Shown: positions 16,347-24,593, numbered from the stretch's first letter. The stretch: DNA of 55,784 bases from Actinomycetota bacterium (GCA_019639075.1 JAHBSO010000008.1:74330-130113), one strand, 5' to 3'. A program made the numbers and translations. The notes: a model not told the origin generated them from the letters alone.

Positions 16347-16375
16347 CTTGACCCGCAGGTCAAGATCGGTAGCGT
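16347..16375 (+). promoter_or_regulatory. Promoter with operator-like inverted repeat over the -35
   Basis: TTGACC (16348-16353), a 16-nt spacer and TAGCGT (16370-16375) form a good promoter for the esterase gene. CTTGACC-CGCA-GGTCAAG (16347-16364) is a perfect 7-bp inverted repeat that covers the -35, as an operator would. Confidence 0.6.
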
Positions 16376-16406
16376 ACGGCGGTCACCACCCACGGGGAGC
16401 CGATCG

Positions 16407-17549
16407 ATGACCGAGATCCACGGACACTGCGACGAGGCGTTCGCCGCCGTGCGCGAGCAGTTCCAGCGCAACTTCGACGAGGGCCAGGAGCTCGGCGCGA
16501 GCGTCTGCGTCACCAAGGACGGCGAGACCGTCGTCGACCTCTGGGGCGGCGACGCCGACACCGCCGGTCGACCGTGGGAGCAGGACACGATCTGCAACGT
16601 CTGGTCCACGACCAAGACGATGTCGGCCATCGTGCTGCTGATGCTCGCCGACCGGGGCGAGATCGACCTCGACTCGCCGGTCGCCACCTACTGGCCCGAG
16701 TTCGCGGCCAACGGCAAGGAGCGGGTGCTGGTCCGCCACGTGCTCGCCCACACCGCCGGGCTCCCCGGGTTCGACCCCGCCGTGGACCTCGACGTGCTCC
16801 TCGACCAGGACCTGGCCGCCGCCAACCTCGGCGCGCAGGCCCCGTGGTGGGAGCCGGGCACCCAGAGCGGGTACCACCTGATCACCCAGGGCTACCTCGA
16901 GGCCGAGATCGTGCGCCGGGTCACCGGTCGCACGCTCGGCACGTTCTTCCACGAGGAGGTGGCCGGGCCGCTCGGCGCCGAGTTCTGGATCGGCCTCCCC
17001 GAGTCCGAGGAGTCGAAGGTCGCCCAGCTCATCCCGCCGGACCTGACCGAGATGATCGCCATGGCCGAGTCGGGCGCCGAGACCATCGCCGGCCGGGCCA
17101 CCCTCAGCGCGGCGATCACCGGCGACGAGCCCAACACCCGGGCGTGGCGGGCGGCGGAGATCCCCGCCGCCGGCGGCACGGCCAACGCCCGGGGCGTCGG
17201 CCGGGTCCACGCGGTGATCGCCAACGGCGGCTCGCTCGACGGCGTCGACCTGCTGTCGCAGAAGACGATCGACCGCATCTACGACGAGCAGATGGAGATG
17301 GTCGACCTCGTCCTCGGCGTGAAGATGCGCCTGGGGATCGGCTTCGGGCTCATGAACGAGACGATCCCGCTCAGCCAGAACCCGCGGTCGTGCTTCTGGG
17401 GCGGCTGGGGCGGTTCGATCGCGGTCATCGACCAGGACAGCCGCATGACGGTGTCCTACGTCATGAACAAGATGGCCACGGCCCTCGTGGGCGACCTGCG
17501 GGGCGGCGCGCTCGCGTTCATCGCCCTCGCCGCCGGCGCCGACCTCTGA
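16407..17549 (+). CDS. Serine beta-lactamase-fold esterase (EstB/class C-like)
   Basis: 380 aa without a signal peptide, so probably cytosolic. The catalytic SxxK is in VWSTTKTMSAIVLLML; the second motif is Tyr in SGYHLITQGYLEAEIV; FWGGWGGSIAVIDQD stands where KTG/HxG is usual. HVLAHTAGLPGFD is a family landmark. Such proteins are mostly carboxylesterases, lactonases or peptidases rather than antibiotic resistance enzymes. An operator-like repeat sits in the promoter. It ends at a long inverted repeat two bases beyond the stop. Confidence 0.85.
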   Translation: MTEIHGHCDEAFAAVREQFQRNFDEGQELGASVCVTKDGETVVDLWGGDADTAGRPWEQDTICNVWSTTKTMSAIVLLMLADRGEIDLDSPVATYWPEFAANGKERVLVRHVLAHTAGLPGFDPAVDLDVLLDQDLAAANLGAQAPWWEPGTQSGYHLITQGYLEAEIVRRVTGRTLGTFFHEEVAGPLGAEFWIGLPESEESKVAQLIPPDLTEMIAMAESGAETIAGRATLSAAITGDEPNTRAWRAAEIPAAGGTANARGVGRVHAVIANGGSLDGVDLLSQKTIDRIYDEQMEMVDLVLGVKMRLGIGFGLMNETIPLSQNPRSCFWGGWGGSIAVIDQDSRMTVSYVMNKMATALVGDLRGGALAFIALAAGADL

Positions 17550-17551
17550 CC

Positions 17552-17639
17552 GCACACGTGGGGTCGGATCCCGACCGTGCATGGCCGGGAGGTGCGAAGC
17601 ATCGGAGGACGCACGGTCGGGATCCGACCCCACGTGTGC
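17552..17639. repeat. Long perfect inverted repeat between convergent genes (family member 2)
   Basis: Arms of 29 nt (17552-17580, 17611-17639) are exact reverse complements around a 30-nt loop. The core GGGGTCGGATCCC is shared with 1960-2050. It fills the gap between the esterase stop (17549) and the SDR stop (17643). It is likely a bidirectional terminator, and the copies imply a spreading element. Confidence 0.85.
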
Positions 17640-17642
17640 ACC

Positions 17643-18383
17643 TCAGCGCAGGAGCATGCCGCCGTCGACGACGAGGGTCGTGCCGGTGATCCATGACGCG
17701 TGGTCCGAGCACATGAACGTCGCCGCTCGGGCGATGTCCTCCGGTTCGCCGAGGCGGTGCAGCGGTACGTGCGCCGCGATCCGCTCCTCGTCGCGCTCCC
17801 ACAGCGCGCGGGCCATGTCGGTCTTCACCAGACCGGGGAGCACCGCGTTGACCCGCACCGACGGCGCCAGCTCGGCGGCCAGCTGCTTGGTCACGTGGAT
17901 GAGTGCGGCCTTGGTGGTGTTGTAGACGCCGATCGTCGGCTCGATCGACAGGCCGCCGATGGACGAGACGTTGAGGATCGTGCCGCCGGCGGCCTCGAAC
18001 GCCTGGTTCCACGCCTCTCGGCTCCAGGCGATCGGACCGTGCAGGTTCACCTCGACGGTCTTGTCGAACCGGGGTCGATCGATGCCGAGCATCGGGCCCG
18101 CGTAGGGGTTGGTGGCCGCGTTGTTGACCAGCACGTCGAGGCGGCCGAACCGCTCGATCGTCGCCGCGACACAGGCGGCCGCGGCGTCGGCGTCGCCGGC
18201 GTTGGCCGCGAACCACGCGGTGTCGCCGTCGATGCCGTCGGACGCGGCGGCCAGCGCCTCGGGCTTGCGGGACGACAGCATCACCTGCGCACCAGAGGCT
18301 GCCATCTCGGTGGCGATGGCCAGGCCGATCCCCTTCGACGCCCCGGTGACCAGGGCGACCTTGCCGTCGAGCCGGACGTCCAC
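17643..18383 (-). CDS. SDR-family NAD(P)-dependent oxidoreductase
   Basis: 246 aa. Cofactor motif TGASKGIG (14-21), NNAATNPYAG, catalytic Ser in LNVSSIGGLS, YNTTK, and the C-terminal WITGTTLVVDGGMLL. This is a classical SDR of the FabG-like type, which reduces or oxidises a carbonyl/alcohol. Its GTG start directly abuts the stop of the YcnI-like gene, so the two may share a transcript, although the functional link is not obvious. Substrate unknown. Confidence 0.88.
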   Translation of the reverse strand: MDVRLDGKVALVTGASKGIGLAIATEMAASGAQVMLSSRKPEALAAASDGIDGDTAWFAANAGDADAAAACVAATIERFGRLDVLVNNAATNPYAGPMLGIDRPRFDKTVEVNLHGPIAWSREAWNQAFEAAGGTILNVSSIGGLSIEPTIGVYNTTKAALIHVTKQLAAELAPSVRVNAVLPGLVKTDMARALWERDEERIAAHVPLHRLGEPEDIARAATFMCSDHASWITGTTLVVDGGMLLR

Positions 18384-19121
18384 TCAGGCCTCGGTGTCGT
18401 CGGCGGCGTCTCCGGCGTCGGGGGAGCCGTCGCCCTTCTTCGACTTCCCGTAGGCGTAGGCGCCCCCGCCGATCACGACGATCGCGGCGACCCCGATCAG
18501 GATCGGCACCAGCGGGCTGCTGTCGTCGTCGTCATCGGAGGACGAGGCGTCGGTCGCGGCCACGGTGGTCGTCGTGGTCGTGGCGCCCTCGTCGACGGTG
18601 GTGGTCGACGCGGCCTCGGTGGTGGCGGTGGCCCCGGGCTCGGTGGTGGTGTCACCGCCGCCCTCGGCAGCGACGACCTCGACCACGGCGGCCGGGTGCT
18701 CGTCGGACTCGTCCTCACCCGTCCACGCGACCTCGATGTCACCGCAGGTCTGGATGATCGGGAAGAGCAGGGTCATCGGGGTCGACGGCGCCTTGAAGGT
18801 CACCGGGAACTCGATCTCCTCGTCGGCCGGCTGCGAGCCGTTGGCGAAGGTCACGACCTGGCCGTCGACGGTGCCCTCCCAGCCGTCCACCCCCACCGGG
18901 CGGGCCTCGGTCACCTCGTCGGGGATCTTGATCTCGACCTTCGTGGTCGGTTCGCCGTCGCACCCGTGCTCGACGTGGAAGGGGACGGTGGCCGTGCTGC
19001 CCGCCTCGACCTCCGTGCCCTCGATGTGTGCGGACGCCGCGGACGGCGCGACGACGACGGCGAAGGCGCCCGCGGCGAGGCAGGCGAGGGTGCGACGGAT
19101 CGGACGACAGAGGGGTTCCAT
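18384..19121 (-). CDS. YcnI/DUF1775 copper-binding, membrane-anchored extracytoplasmic protein
   Basis: 245 aa. The Sec signal (residues 1-31) ends ASA, so the mature protein begins with His32. In YcnI of Bacillus the free N-terminal His and a nearby Glu form the copper(II) site; here H32 and the Glu of FHVEHGCDGEP are in place. The domain continues with TKVEIKIPDEVTEARPVG, VTFKAPSTPMTLLFPI and QTCGDIEVAWTG. A long Thr/Ser/Asp-rich linker (about 150-200) leads to a C-terminal membrane helix (about 203-222) and a basic then acidic tail. It is divergent from the anti-sigma/sigma operon and has a copy of the same ECF-type promoter. Confidence 0.85.
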   Translation of the reverse strand: MEPLCRPIRRTLACLAAGAFAVVVAPSAASAHIEGTEVEAGSTATVPFHVEHGCDGEPTTKVEIKIPDEVTEARPVGVDGWEGTVDGQVVTFANGSQPADEEIEFPVTFKAPSTPMTLLFPIIQTCGDIEVAWTGEDESDEHPAAVVEVVAAEGGGDTTTEPGATATTEAASTTTVDEGATTTTTTVAATDASSSDDDDDSSPLVPILIGVAAIVVIGGGAYAYGKSKKGDGSPDAGDAADDTEA

Positions 19122-19130
19122 GCCCAATGG

Positions 19131-19156
19131 GTCGACACCGTCCCCTGTTCGGTTCC
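19131..19156 (-). promoter_or_regulatory. ECF-type promoter for the YcnI-like gene
   Basis: On the minus strand GGAACC (19156-19151), 16 nt, then CGAC (19134-19131), nine bases before the ATG at 19121. Element sequence and spacing are identical to the promoter facing the other way at 19188-19213. GGAAC/CGAC-type elements are the usual target of actinobacterial ECF sigmas. Confidence 0.7.
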
Positions 19157-19187
19157 GCGAGATCCAGGATTTCGGATCAGGGGTCCG

Positions 19188-19213
19188 GGAACCCCTGCGG
19201 CCCGACCGGCGAC
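19188..19213 (+). promoter_or_regulatory. ECF-type promoter for the anti-sigma/sigma operon
   Basis: GGAACC (19188-19193), 16 nt, then CGAC (19210-19213), ten bases before the ATG at 19224. This implies autoregulation by the sigma factor encoded in the operon. An inverted repeat, CAGGGGT-CCGGGA-ACCCCTG (19178-19197), overlaps the -35 and could bind a second regulator. Confidence 0.7.
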
Positions 19214-19223
19214 TCACCTTCAC

Positions 19224-19844
19224 ATGGAGCACGGGCAGGTCGTCGAGCTGGTCTCGGCCTCGGTCGACGGAGAGGTGGACGACGACGAGCAGCGCATCGT
19301 CGACGCCCACCTGTCCACGTGCCCGTCGTGCCGCGCCTTCGCCGACGACGCCGCGCGCCTCCGGCGCCGGTGCCTGGTCCAACCGGCCGGGTCCGCCGGC
19401 AGCCGCGTCGATCCCGAGCGACTGCTCGCCGAGGTCAGGTCCGGCCGGGCATCGTCGGGTCGTCGGCTGGCCCGACGGGTCGGGGCGGCGACGGCCATCG
19501 GTGCCGCCGCGGCGATCGCCGCGGTCGTCATGGTCGGCCCGAGCGGCGGGTCGACGTCGACCGCCGCAGCGGGAGGCGTCGCCGGTACCGTCACCCAGGT
19601 GATCCGCACCAGCGACCACGCGTTCGACCACGAGCACCTGGAGATCCCCGTCGGTTCGACCGTCGAGTGGTCCAACGTGGGCTCGACCGAGCACGTCCTC
19701 GTGCAGGACACGGGGTCGGCCACGGTGCGCACGCCGCTCGAGCCGGGCGCCAACCAGGACATCACCTTCAACGAGGCCGGCACCTACGACGTCCACTGCG
19801 AGGTCCACCCGGAGATGACGGCAACGGTTACCGTCGACCTGTGA
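19224..19844 (+). CDS. Membrane anti-sigma factor fused to a type-1 copper cupredoxin domain
   Basis: 206 aa. Residues 1-50 are a ZAS zinc-binding anti-sigma domain with H29-x3-C33-x2-C36 (HLSTCPSC). A basic stretch and a membrane helix (about 86-105) follow. Residues 118-206 form an extracytoplasmic cupredoxin: IPVGSTVEWSNVGSTEHVL, then AGTYDVHCEVHPEMTATVTV. All four blue-copper ligands are present (H157, C192, H195, M198). The topology puts the sigma-binding domain inside and the copper site outside, so the protein can pass a copper signal to the sigma factor. ATG at 19224 lies ten bases after an ECF promoter; longer upstream frame is spurious. The sigma gene overlaps its stop. Confidence 0.88.
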   Translation: MEHGQVVELVSASVDGEVDDDEQRIVDAHLSTCPSCRAFADDAARLRRRCLVQPAGSAGSRVDPERLLAEVRSGRASSGRRLARRVGAATAIGAAAAIAAVVMVGPSGGSTSTAAAGGVAGTVTQVIRTSDHAFDHEHLEIPVGSTVEWSNVGSTEHVLVQDTGSATVRTPLEPGANQDITFNEAGTYDVHCEVHPEMTATVTVDL

Positions 19845-20407
19845 CCACGATCCCGACAGGTCGCAGCCGGCGGTCGCTGGCCACCGCCGACCTCACCTCG
19901 GTCGCCCTGCGCGCCGGGCGGGGCGACGAGCTCGCGCTCGAGGTCCTGGTCGAACGCACGGTCGACGACGTCCGGCGCTACTGCGCCCACATGTTCACCG
20001 CGGATCAGGCCGACGACCTGACGCAGGCCACCTACCTGCGAGCCCTCCGCTCACTGCCCTCGTACCGGGGCGACAGCAGCGCCCGCACCTGGCTCATCGG
20101 GATCGCCCGCCACGTCTGCCTCGACGAGATGCGCAGCCGCCAGCGGCGGGGGCGACTGGTCGCCCGCCTCAAGGCCCAGCCGCAGGACACGACCGCCCCG
20201 GCCGACACGGGGTCGGTCGAGTTGCGTGAGGCGATCGATGCGCTCGCGCCCGACCGCCGCGAGGCGTTCGTGCTCACCCAGCTCCTCGGGTTCCCCTACG
20301 AGGACGCCGCCGGCGTCATCGGGTGCCCGGTCGGCACCATCCGCTCCCGCGTGTCGCGAGCCCGGACCGACCTCCTCGACGCCAGGGAAGCCACCGCCAG
20401 CGCCTGA
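19841..20407 (+). CDS. ECF sigma factor, SigC-like
   Basis: 188 aa from GTG at 19841, overlapping the anti-sigma stop (GTGA). Region 2 includes ADDLTQATYLRALRSLPSY and SSARTWLIGIARHVCLDEMR; region 4 includes DRREAFVLTQLLGFPYEDAA and CPVGTIRSRVSRARTDLL. From memory these blocks resemble mycobacterial SigC, an ECF sigma tied to copper acquisition. It should drive the two GGAACC-N16-CGAC promoters upstream. The gene order (anti-sigma first, then sigma) is less common than the reverse. Repeats begin five bases after the stop. Confidence 0.88.
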   Translation: MTTIPTGRSRRSLATADLTSVALRAGRGDELALEVLVERTVDDVRRYCAHMFTADQADDLTQATYLRALRSLPSYRGDSSARTWLIGIARHVCLDEMRSRQRRGRLVARLKAQPQDTTAPADTGSVELREAIDALAPDRREAFVLTQLLGFPYEDAAGVIGCPVGTIRSRVSRARTDLLDAREATASA

Positions 20408-20411
20408 CCGG

Positions 20412-20668
20412 CACCGCTGGTCGAGCGGAGTCGAAACCCGCCTTTCGACTCGCTCCGCTCGCTCAAGGAACAGAGGGGCGCTGCGCTCGCTCGAGGAACA
20501 AGTCTGTTGGTTGAGCGGAGCGAAGCGGAGTCGAAACCCGCCTTTCGACTCGCTGCGCTCGCTCAAGGAGCAGAGGGGCGCTCCGCTCGCTCGAGGAACA
20601 GAGGGGCGCTCCGCTCGCTCGAGGAACAAGTCTGTTGGTTGAGCGGAGCGAAGCGGAGTCGAAACCCG
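20412..20668. repeat. REP-like repeat cluster 3
   Basis: About 255 bp of head-to-head copies. GGTTGAGCGGAGCGAAGCGG and CTTTCGACTCGCTCCGCTCG alternate, with near-identical blocks repeated (for example CTCGAGGAACAAGTCTGTTG at both 20490-20509 and 20618-20637). It fills the gap between the sigma gene and the DUF2254 gene, both on the plus strand, and would insulate them. Confidence 0.8.
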
Positions 20669-20696
20669 TTCCGCCACTTACCCCTACGCTCCTGCC

Positions 20697-21986
20697 GTGC
20701 TGCGCGTGCGACGGGTGTTCGAGGACCTTCGGGCCAACCAGTTCTTCCTGCCCGCATGCGCGGTCGTCGTCGGCTACGTGCTGGCGCGGAACCTCGTCGG
20801 CGTCACGAGCGGTTCCTGGGTCGGGGAGTCCACGGTGGAGAGCGCGCGGGCCGTGCTCACGACGGTCGCCGCGGCGACGACGACGTTCGCCTCGATCGCG
20901 TTCTCGGTGTCGCTGCTCGTGATGCAGCAGGGATCGGTCCAGTTCTCGCCACGAGTGCTGCCGGCGCTCACCCGCGACCCCTTCAACCGACGGGTGATCG
21001 CGCTCGTCATGGGCACCTTCACGTTCACCCTCGTGACGTTGCAGCGCGTGCAGGTCAGCGAGGGCGAGACGCCGAACGCCCAGGTGCCGAACGTGTCGAT
21101 CACGATCGCGGTGGGCCTCGGCATCTTCGCCGTCATGGCCGTGGTCGCCGCCATCCACCACACCGCGCAGAACATGAACATCAGCACGATCCTCCAGCGG
21201 ATCGTCGCCGAGTCCCGGCGGACGGGAACCATCGGGTCGGGCTCGGGGCTGCGGGGCAGCCACGGTTCGACCGAGGACGTGCCCGAGGGCAAGGGCACGG
21301 TGATCAGCTTCGAGCACGACGGGTGGATCCGCAGCATCGACCTGCGGGCGCTCTGCCACCACCTGCCGGACGGGTCGACCCTGATCGTGGACTCGGCGCC
21401 CGGTCGATACGCGGTGCGCGGGGCGGAGTTCGCGACGCTGTGGCCGCCGTGCGCCGAGGACGCCCGGGCGCGCGTCCAACGCCAGGTCGCGTCCACGCTC
21501 GACATCGGTGCGACCAGGACGGTCGGCCAGGACCCGTCGCTGCCGGTCCGCCAGCTCGTCGACGTGTCGCTGAAGGCCCTGTCGCCGGGGATCAACGACC
21601 CGACCACCGCGCTGGACGCCATCTTCCACACCGGCACCGTGCTGGCCGACCGACTGCGGGCCGACATCCCGTTCGACCGCTTCGAGGACGAACGCGGCAC
21701 CGTCATCTGGCTGCGTCACCCGCTCACCGACGAGGAGCTGGCCGAGCTGTCGCTGTCGGAGCTCCGGGTGGCGGCCGCCGGCCTCCCGGCGGTGATCATG
21801 TACATCTTCGAGATGGTCGAGGTCGTGGTCGAGGCTGCCCGCGCCGCTGGTCGGGAGGAGCGGGCCGAGCCCTTCCTGACCGAGGCCCGCCACCTCCGGG
21901 ACCAGGCGCGCGACGCCGGTCTGTCCGACCACGACCTCGCCCGCGTCGAGACGGCCTACACCAAGCGCTTCGGCTCCGACGACTGA
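20697..21986 (+). CDS. DUF2254 membrane protein
   Basis: 429 aa from GTG at 20697. Four hydrophobic segments lie in the first 150 residues, with landmarks FASIAFSVSLLVMQQGSVQF, SPRVLPALTRD and FTFTLVTLQRV. A soluble region follows, containing IDLRALCHHLPDGSTL, DPSLPVRQLVDVSLKALSPG and INDPTTALDAI. These are hallmarks of DUF2254, whose function is unknown. TACGCT at 20685-20690, six bases before the GTG, suggests a leaderless start just after the repeat cluster. Confidence 0.85.
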   Translation: MLRVRRVFEDLRANQFFLPACAVVVGYVLARNLVGVTSGSWVGESTVESARAVLTTVAAATTTFASIAFSVSLLVMQQGSVQFSPRVLPALTRDPFNRRVIALVMGTFTFTLVTLQRVQVSEGETPNAQVPNVSITIAVGLGIFAVMAVVAAIHHTAQNMNISTILQRIVAESRRTGTIGSGSGLRGSHGSTEDVPEGKGTVISFEHDGWIRSIDLRALCHHLPDGSTLIVDSAPGRYAVRGAEFATLWPPCAEDARARVQRQVASTLDIGATRTVGQDPSLPVRQLVDVSLKALSPGINDPTTALDAIFHTGTVLADRLRADIPFDRFEDERGTVIWLRHPLTDEELAELSLSELRVAAAGLPAVIMYIFEMVEVVVEAARAAGREERAEPFLTEARHLRDQARDAGLSDHDLARVETAYTKRFGSDD

Positions 21987-22047
21987 CGTCGCGCCCTGGC
22001 CGCCGTCGCCGCCCATCGCCGCGGTCGCCATCGCCGCCCGTCACCGC

Positions 22048-23784
22048 TCATCGCAGGGGGAGCGCCGCGCTCACGGTCGATCCGTCCGCTCCGTTCGTCA
22101 CCCGCAGGGTGCCACCGACCTCGGCAGCCCGTTCACGCATCGACGACAGGCCGACGCCCGGCACCCACTCGCCGTTCGCCGTCCCGCCGTCGCGGACCCG
22201 GATCCGGAGCACGTCGCCGTCCCGGTCGATCTGCACCCGGACGCGGTCGGTGCCGCTGTGGCGGGCCGAGTTCGTGACCGCCTCGGTGGCGATGCGGTAC
22301 GCCGCGACCTCGACCGCCGCGGGGAGGGACGGCAGCTCCCCGGCGTCGACGGTCACCTGCATCGGCTCGCCACCGACGGTGCGCACCGATCCCACCTGCT
22401 GGCGGAGGGCCGGGACCAGACCGAGCTCGTCGAGCGCCGGCGGGCGCATGCCGTAGACCAGCCGGCGGATCTCACCGACCGCGGTCGCGGCGTCCGAGCG
22501 GAGACCGGCGAGCAGCGCGTCGGCACCCGCGGGGTCGGCCTCGATGGAGTTCCGGGCGGCATCAGCGGTGAGCGCGATGCCCGACAGGGTCGGTCCCAAC
22601 CCGTCGTGCAGGTCCCGCCGGAGGCGCCGGCGCTCCTCCTCGATCGCCGCGATCGCGGTGCCGCGCGATGCCTTGAGCGCCTCGCTCAGCGCCCGGGAAC
22701 GCAGGGTCTGGGCCAGCAGCGGGCCGACGATCTGGAGCACCTGGGTGTCGCCGGCGGACAGCGTCAGATCACCGGGACGGAGGCCGACCACGAGCTCCCC
22801 GACCGAGGTGCTGCCGAGCGACAGGGGGAACCGTCGGACGTCGGTCACCGCGGTGCCCGAGGCGGCCAGCTCGACCCCGTCGGCCGCGACGCTCGCGTAG
22901 GGCAGCACCAGCGCCTCACGGATGGCCCGCAGGGCCAGCACCGGGTCGTCGCCGATCCGGTCGGCCACCGCGGTGGCGGCCTCGAGGGGGTCGGGGCGAT
23001 CGCCGAACAGCAGCTCGTCGACCAGACCCCGCAGGACCACGCGGAGCGGGTGGAACCCGATCGCCAGCGCCACGCCCAGGAGCGCGTACGCCACGTCCGA
23101 CGGCTGGTCCCACCCGACGAGCCCGAAGCCGCCGACCACACCGAGGAACACCGACACGTAGGTCAGACCCACGACGGAGAAGACCACGACCTCGACCACG
23201 AGCGAACGCACGTCCGCGATCTCGGGACGTCGGATGCCGATCACCATCGCCGGACCGACGACCGACACGAGGAGCAGCCCGGCCGCGACCCCGGGCGCTC
23301 CTGCGACCATCCCGAGGAGCGAGAGGAGGAGACCGCTGGTACCTGCGGCGAGGGCCAGCCAGAGGGTCGCCAGACGATCCGGTTCGTCGCCGGTGTCGGC
23401 CACCCACCAGCCGTGACCGATCAGGGCGAGGACCGTCACCACGCCCAGCGTCATCGTCTCGTCGTTGAACGCGGTCGCGGCCTCCAGGACCCCGGCTCCG
23501 AGCACCACCACCCACGCGCAGTAGTCGACGGCATGGGACAGCTCGGCCCGGGGGTAGGCGAGCAGGGCCATGGCGATCGGGAGTCCGAGCGAGCCGGCCA
23601 CGACGACGTCGGCGGCGGTGGAGGCTCCAGCGGCGCGCAGTCCGAGCGAGCCGAGGACGCCGATGCTCCCGACGACCAGGAGCACGCCGGCGACACGGGC
23701 CCTCGTCCTCGTGAGGACGACGCCGCTGGCCCCGAGCGAGATCGTCGGCACCACCGCCGCCAACCCGAGGGCCAGGTCGCTCAC
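22048..23784 (-). CDS. NarL-type sensor histidine kinase with multi-span membrane sensor
   Basis: 578 aa from a GTG that overlaps the response-regulator stop. The N-terminal 250 residues contain about eight hydrophobic segments with no recognised ligand domain. A linker or GAF-like region (about 285-370) follows. HisKA_3 has EERRRLRRDLHDGLGPTLSG with the phospho-accepting His in DLHDG; the ATPase has NSARHSGTDRV, VRDGGTANGEWVPGVGLSSM and the GVGL box. The partner regulator is translated first and coupled. The signal is unknown; membrane stress or a lipophilic molecule is possible. Confidence 0.9.
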   Translation of the reverse strand: MSDLALGLAAVVPTISLGASGVVLTRTRARVAGVLLVVGSIGVLGSLGLRAAGASTAADVVVAGSLGLPIAMALLAYPRAELSHAVDYCAWVVVLGAGVLEAATAFNDETMTLGVVTVLALIGHGWWVADTGDEPDRLATLWLALAAGTSGLLLSLLGMVAGAPGVAAGLLLVSVVGPAMVIGIRRPEIADVRSLVVEVVVFSVVGLTYVSVFLGVVGGFGLVGWDQPSDVAYALLGVALAIGFHPLRVVLRGLVDELLFGDRPDPLEAATAVADRIGDDPVLALRAIREALVLPYASVAADGVELAASGTAVTDVRRFPLSLGSTSVGELVVGLRPGDLTLSAGDTQVLQIVGPLLAQTLRSRALSEALKASRGTAIAAIEEERRRLRRDLHDGLGPTLSGIALTADAARNSIEADPAGADALLAGLRSDAATAVGEIRRLVYGMRPPALDELGLVPALRQQVGSVRTVGGEPMQVTVDAGELPSLPAAVEVAAYRIATEAVTNSARHSGTDRVRVQIDRDGDVLRIRVRDGGTANGEWVPGVGLSSMRERAAEVGGTLRVTNGADGSTVSAALPLR

Positions 23785-24443
23785 TGCGAGGAGCCCAGCC
23801 CGCGCTCGCGGGCCCGGACGATCGCTTCGCCCCGTCCCGCCACCTGGAGCTTGGCGAAGATCGTGGTGAGGTGGTTGCTGACCGTCTTCGGCGACAGGAA
23901 CAGCTCCTCGGCGATCTCGGCCGTGCGTCGTCCGCCCGCCAGGAGATCGAGGACCAGTCGTTCGCGCTCGGTCAGCTCCGGGAACGGGTACTCCGTCGAG
24001 GCCGGCCGGGGCGGGTCGGCGAAGTACCCGAGGATGCGGGTGGCGACCCCCGGCCCGAAGATCGCCTCGCCGGCGACGACCCCCTGCACGGCCCGCACGA
24101 TGTCGGCCTGCTCGGACTCCTTGAGGAGGTAGCCCTGGGCGCCGGCCTGCATCGCGGTGAACACGGTGGCATCGTCGTCGTACATGGTGAGCACCAGGAC
24201 GCGGCATTCCGGCGCGCGTTCCCGGATGCGGCGGGTGGCCTCGATCCCGTCCACGCCGGGCATGCGCACGTCCATGAGCACGACGTCGGGACGGTGCTGC
24301 GTCGTGGCCCGCACGGCCTCGTCGCCATCGGCCGCCTCCCCCACCACGTCGAAGCCGCCCACGGTCCGCAACATCGCCACCAACCCGCCCCGGACCACCG
24401 GATGGTCGTCCGCGACCAGGATCCGGATGGGTTGGTCGGTCAT
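23781..24443 (-). CDS. NarL/LuxR-family response regulator
   Basis: 220 aa. The receiver domain has IRILVADDHPVVRGGL, the phospho-acceptor Asp in VVLMDVRMPGVDG, and Lys in YLLKESEQ. A C-terminal LuxR HTH is present (LTERERLVLDLLAGGRRTAE, IAEELFLSPKTVSNHLTTIF). It is first in an operon with the kinase and divergent from a small membrane protein 150 bp away, which is a plausible target. Confidence 0.92.
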   Translation of the reverse strand: MTDQPIRILVADDHPVVRGGLVAMLRTVGGFDVVGEAADGDEAVRATTQHRPDVVLMDVRMPGVDGIEATRRIRERAPECRVLVLTMYDDDATVFTAMQAGAQGYLLKESEQADIVRAVQGVVAGEAIFGPGVATRILGYFADPPRPASTEYPFPELTERERLVLDLLAGGRRTAEIAEELFLSPKTVSNHLTTIFAKLQVAGRGEAIVRARERGLGSSQ

Positions 24444-24593
24444 GGGGCCAATGATGCCCCCGTCGTGACGGCTCGACCCGGGAAGAACCTCCCGACCTCG
24501 TTCCCGAAACGAGGGAGTCGATCGAGAGCTTCACCTCTGTTGCGGGGAACCCCGGCCACGAGACGCTTCGGCAGCACCTCGAAAGGAGCCACC

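Noticed and set aside
16407..17549. Antibiotic-resistance beta-lactamase
   Set aside because: No signal peptide is present and the third motif is atypical, so an esterase or lactonase of the same fold is more likely.
17700..19223. Upstream extension of the anti-sigma frame
   Set aside because: It runs antisense through the SDR and YcnI genes; the ECF promoter and ZAS start place the true ATG at 19224.
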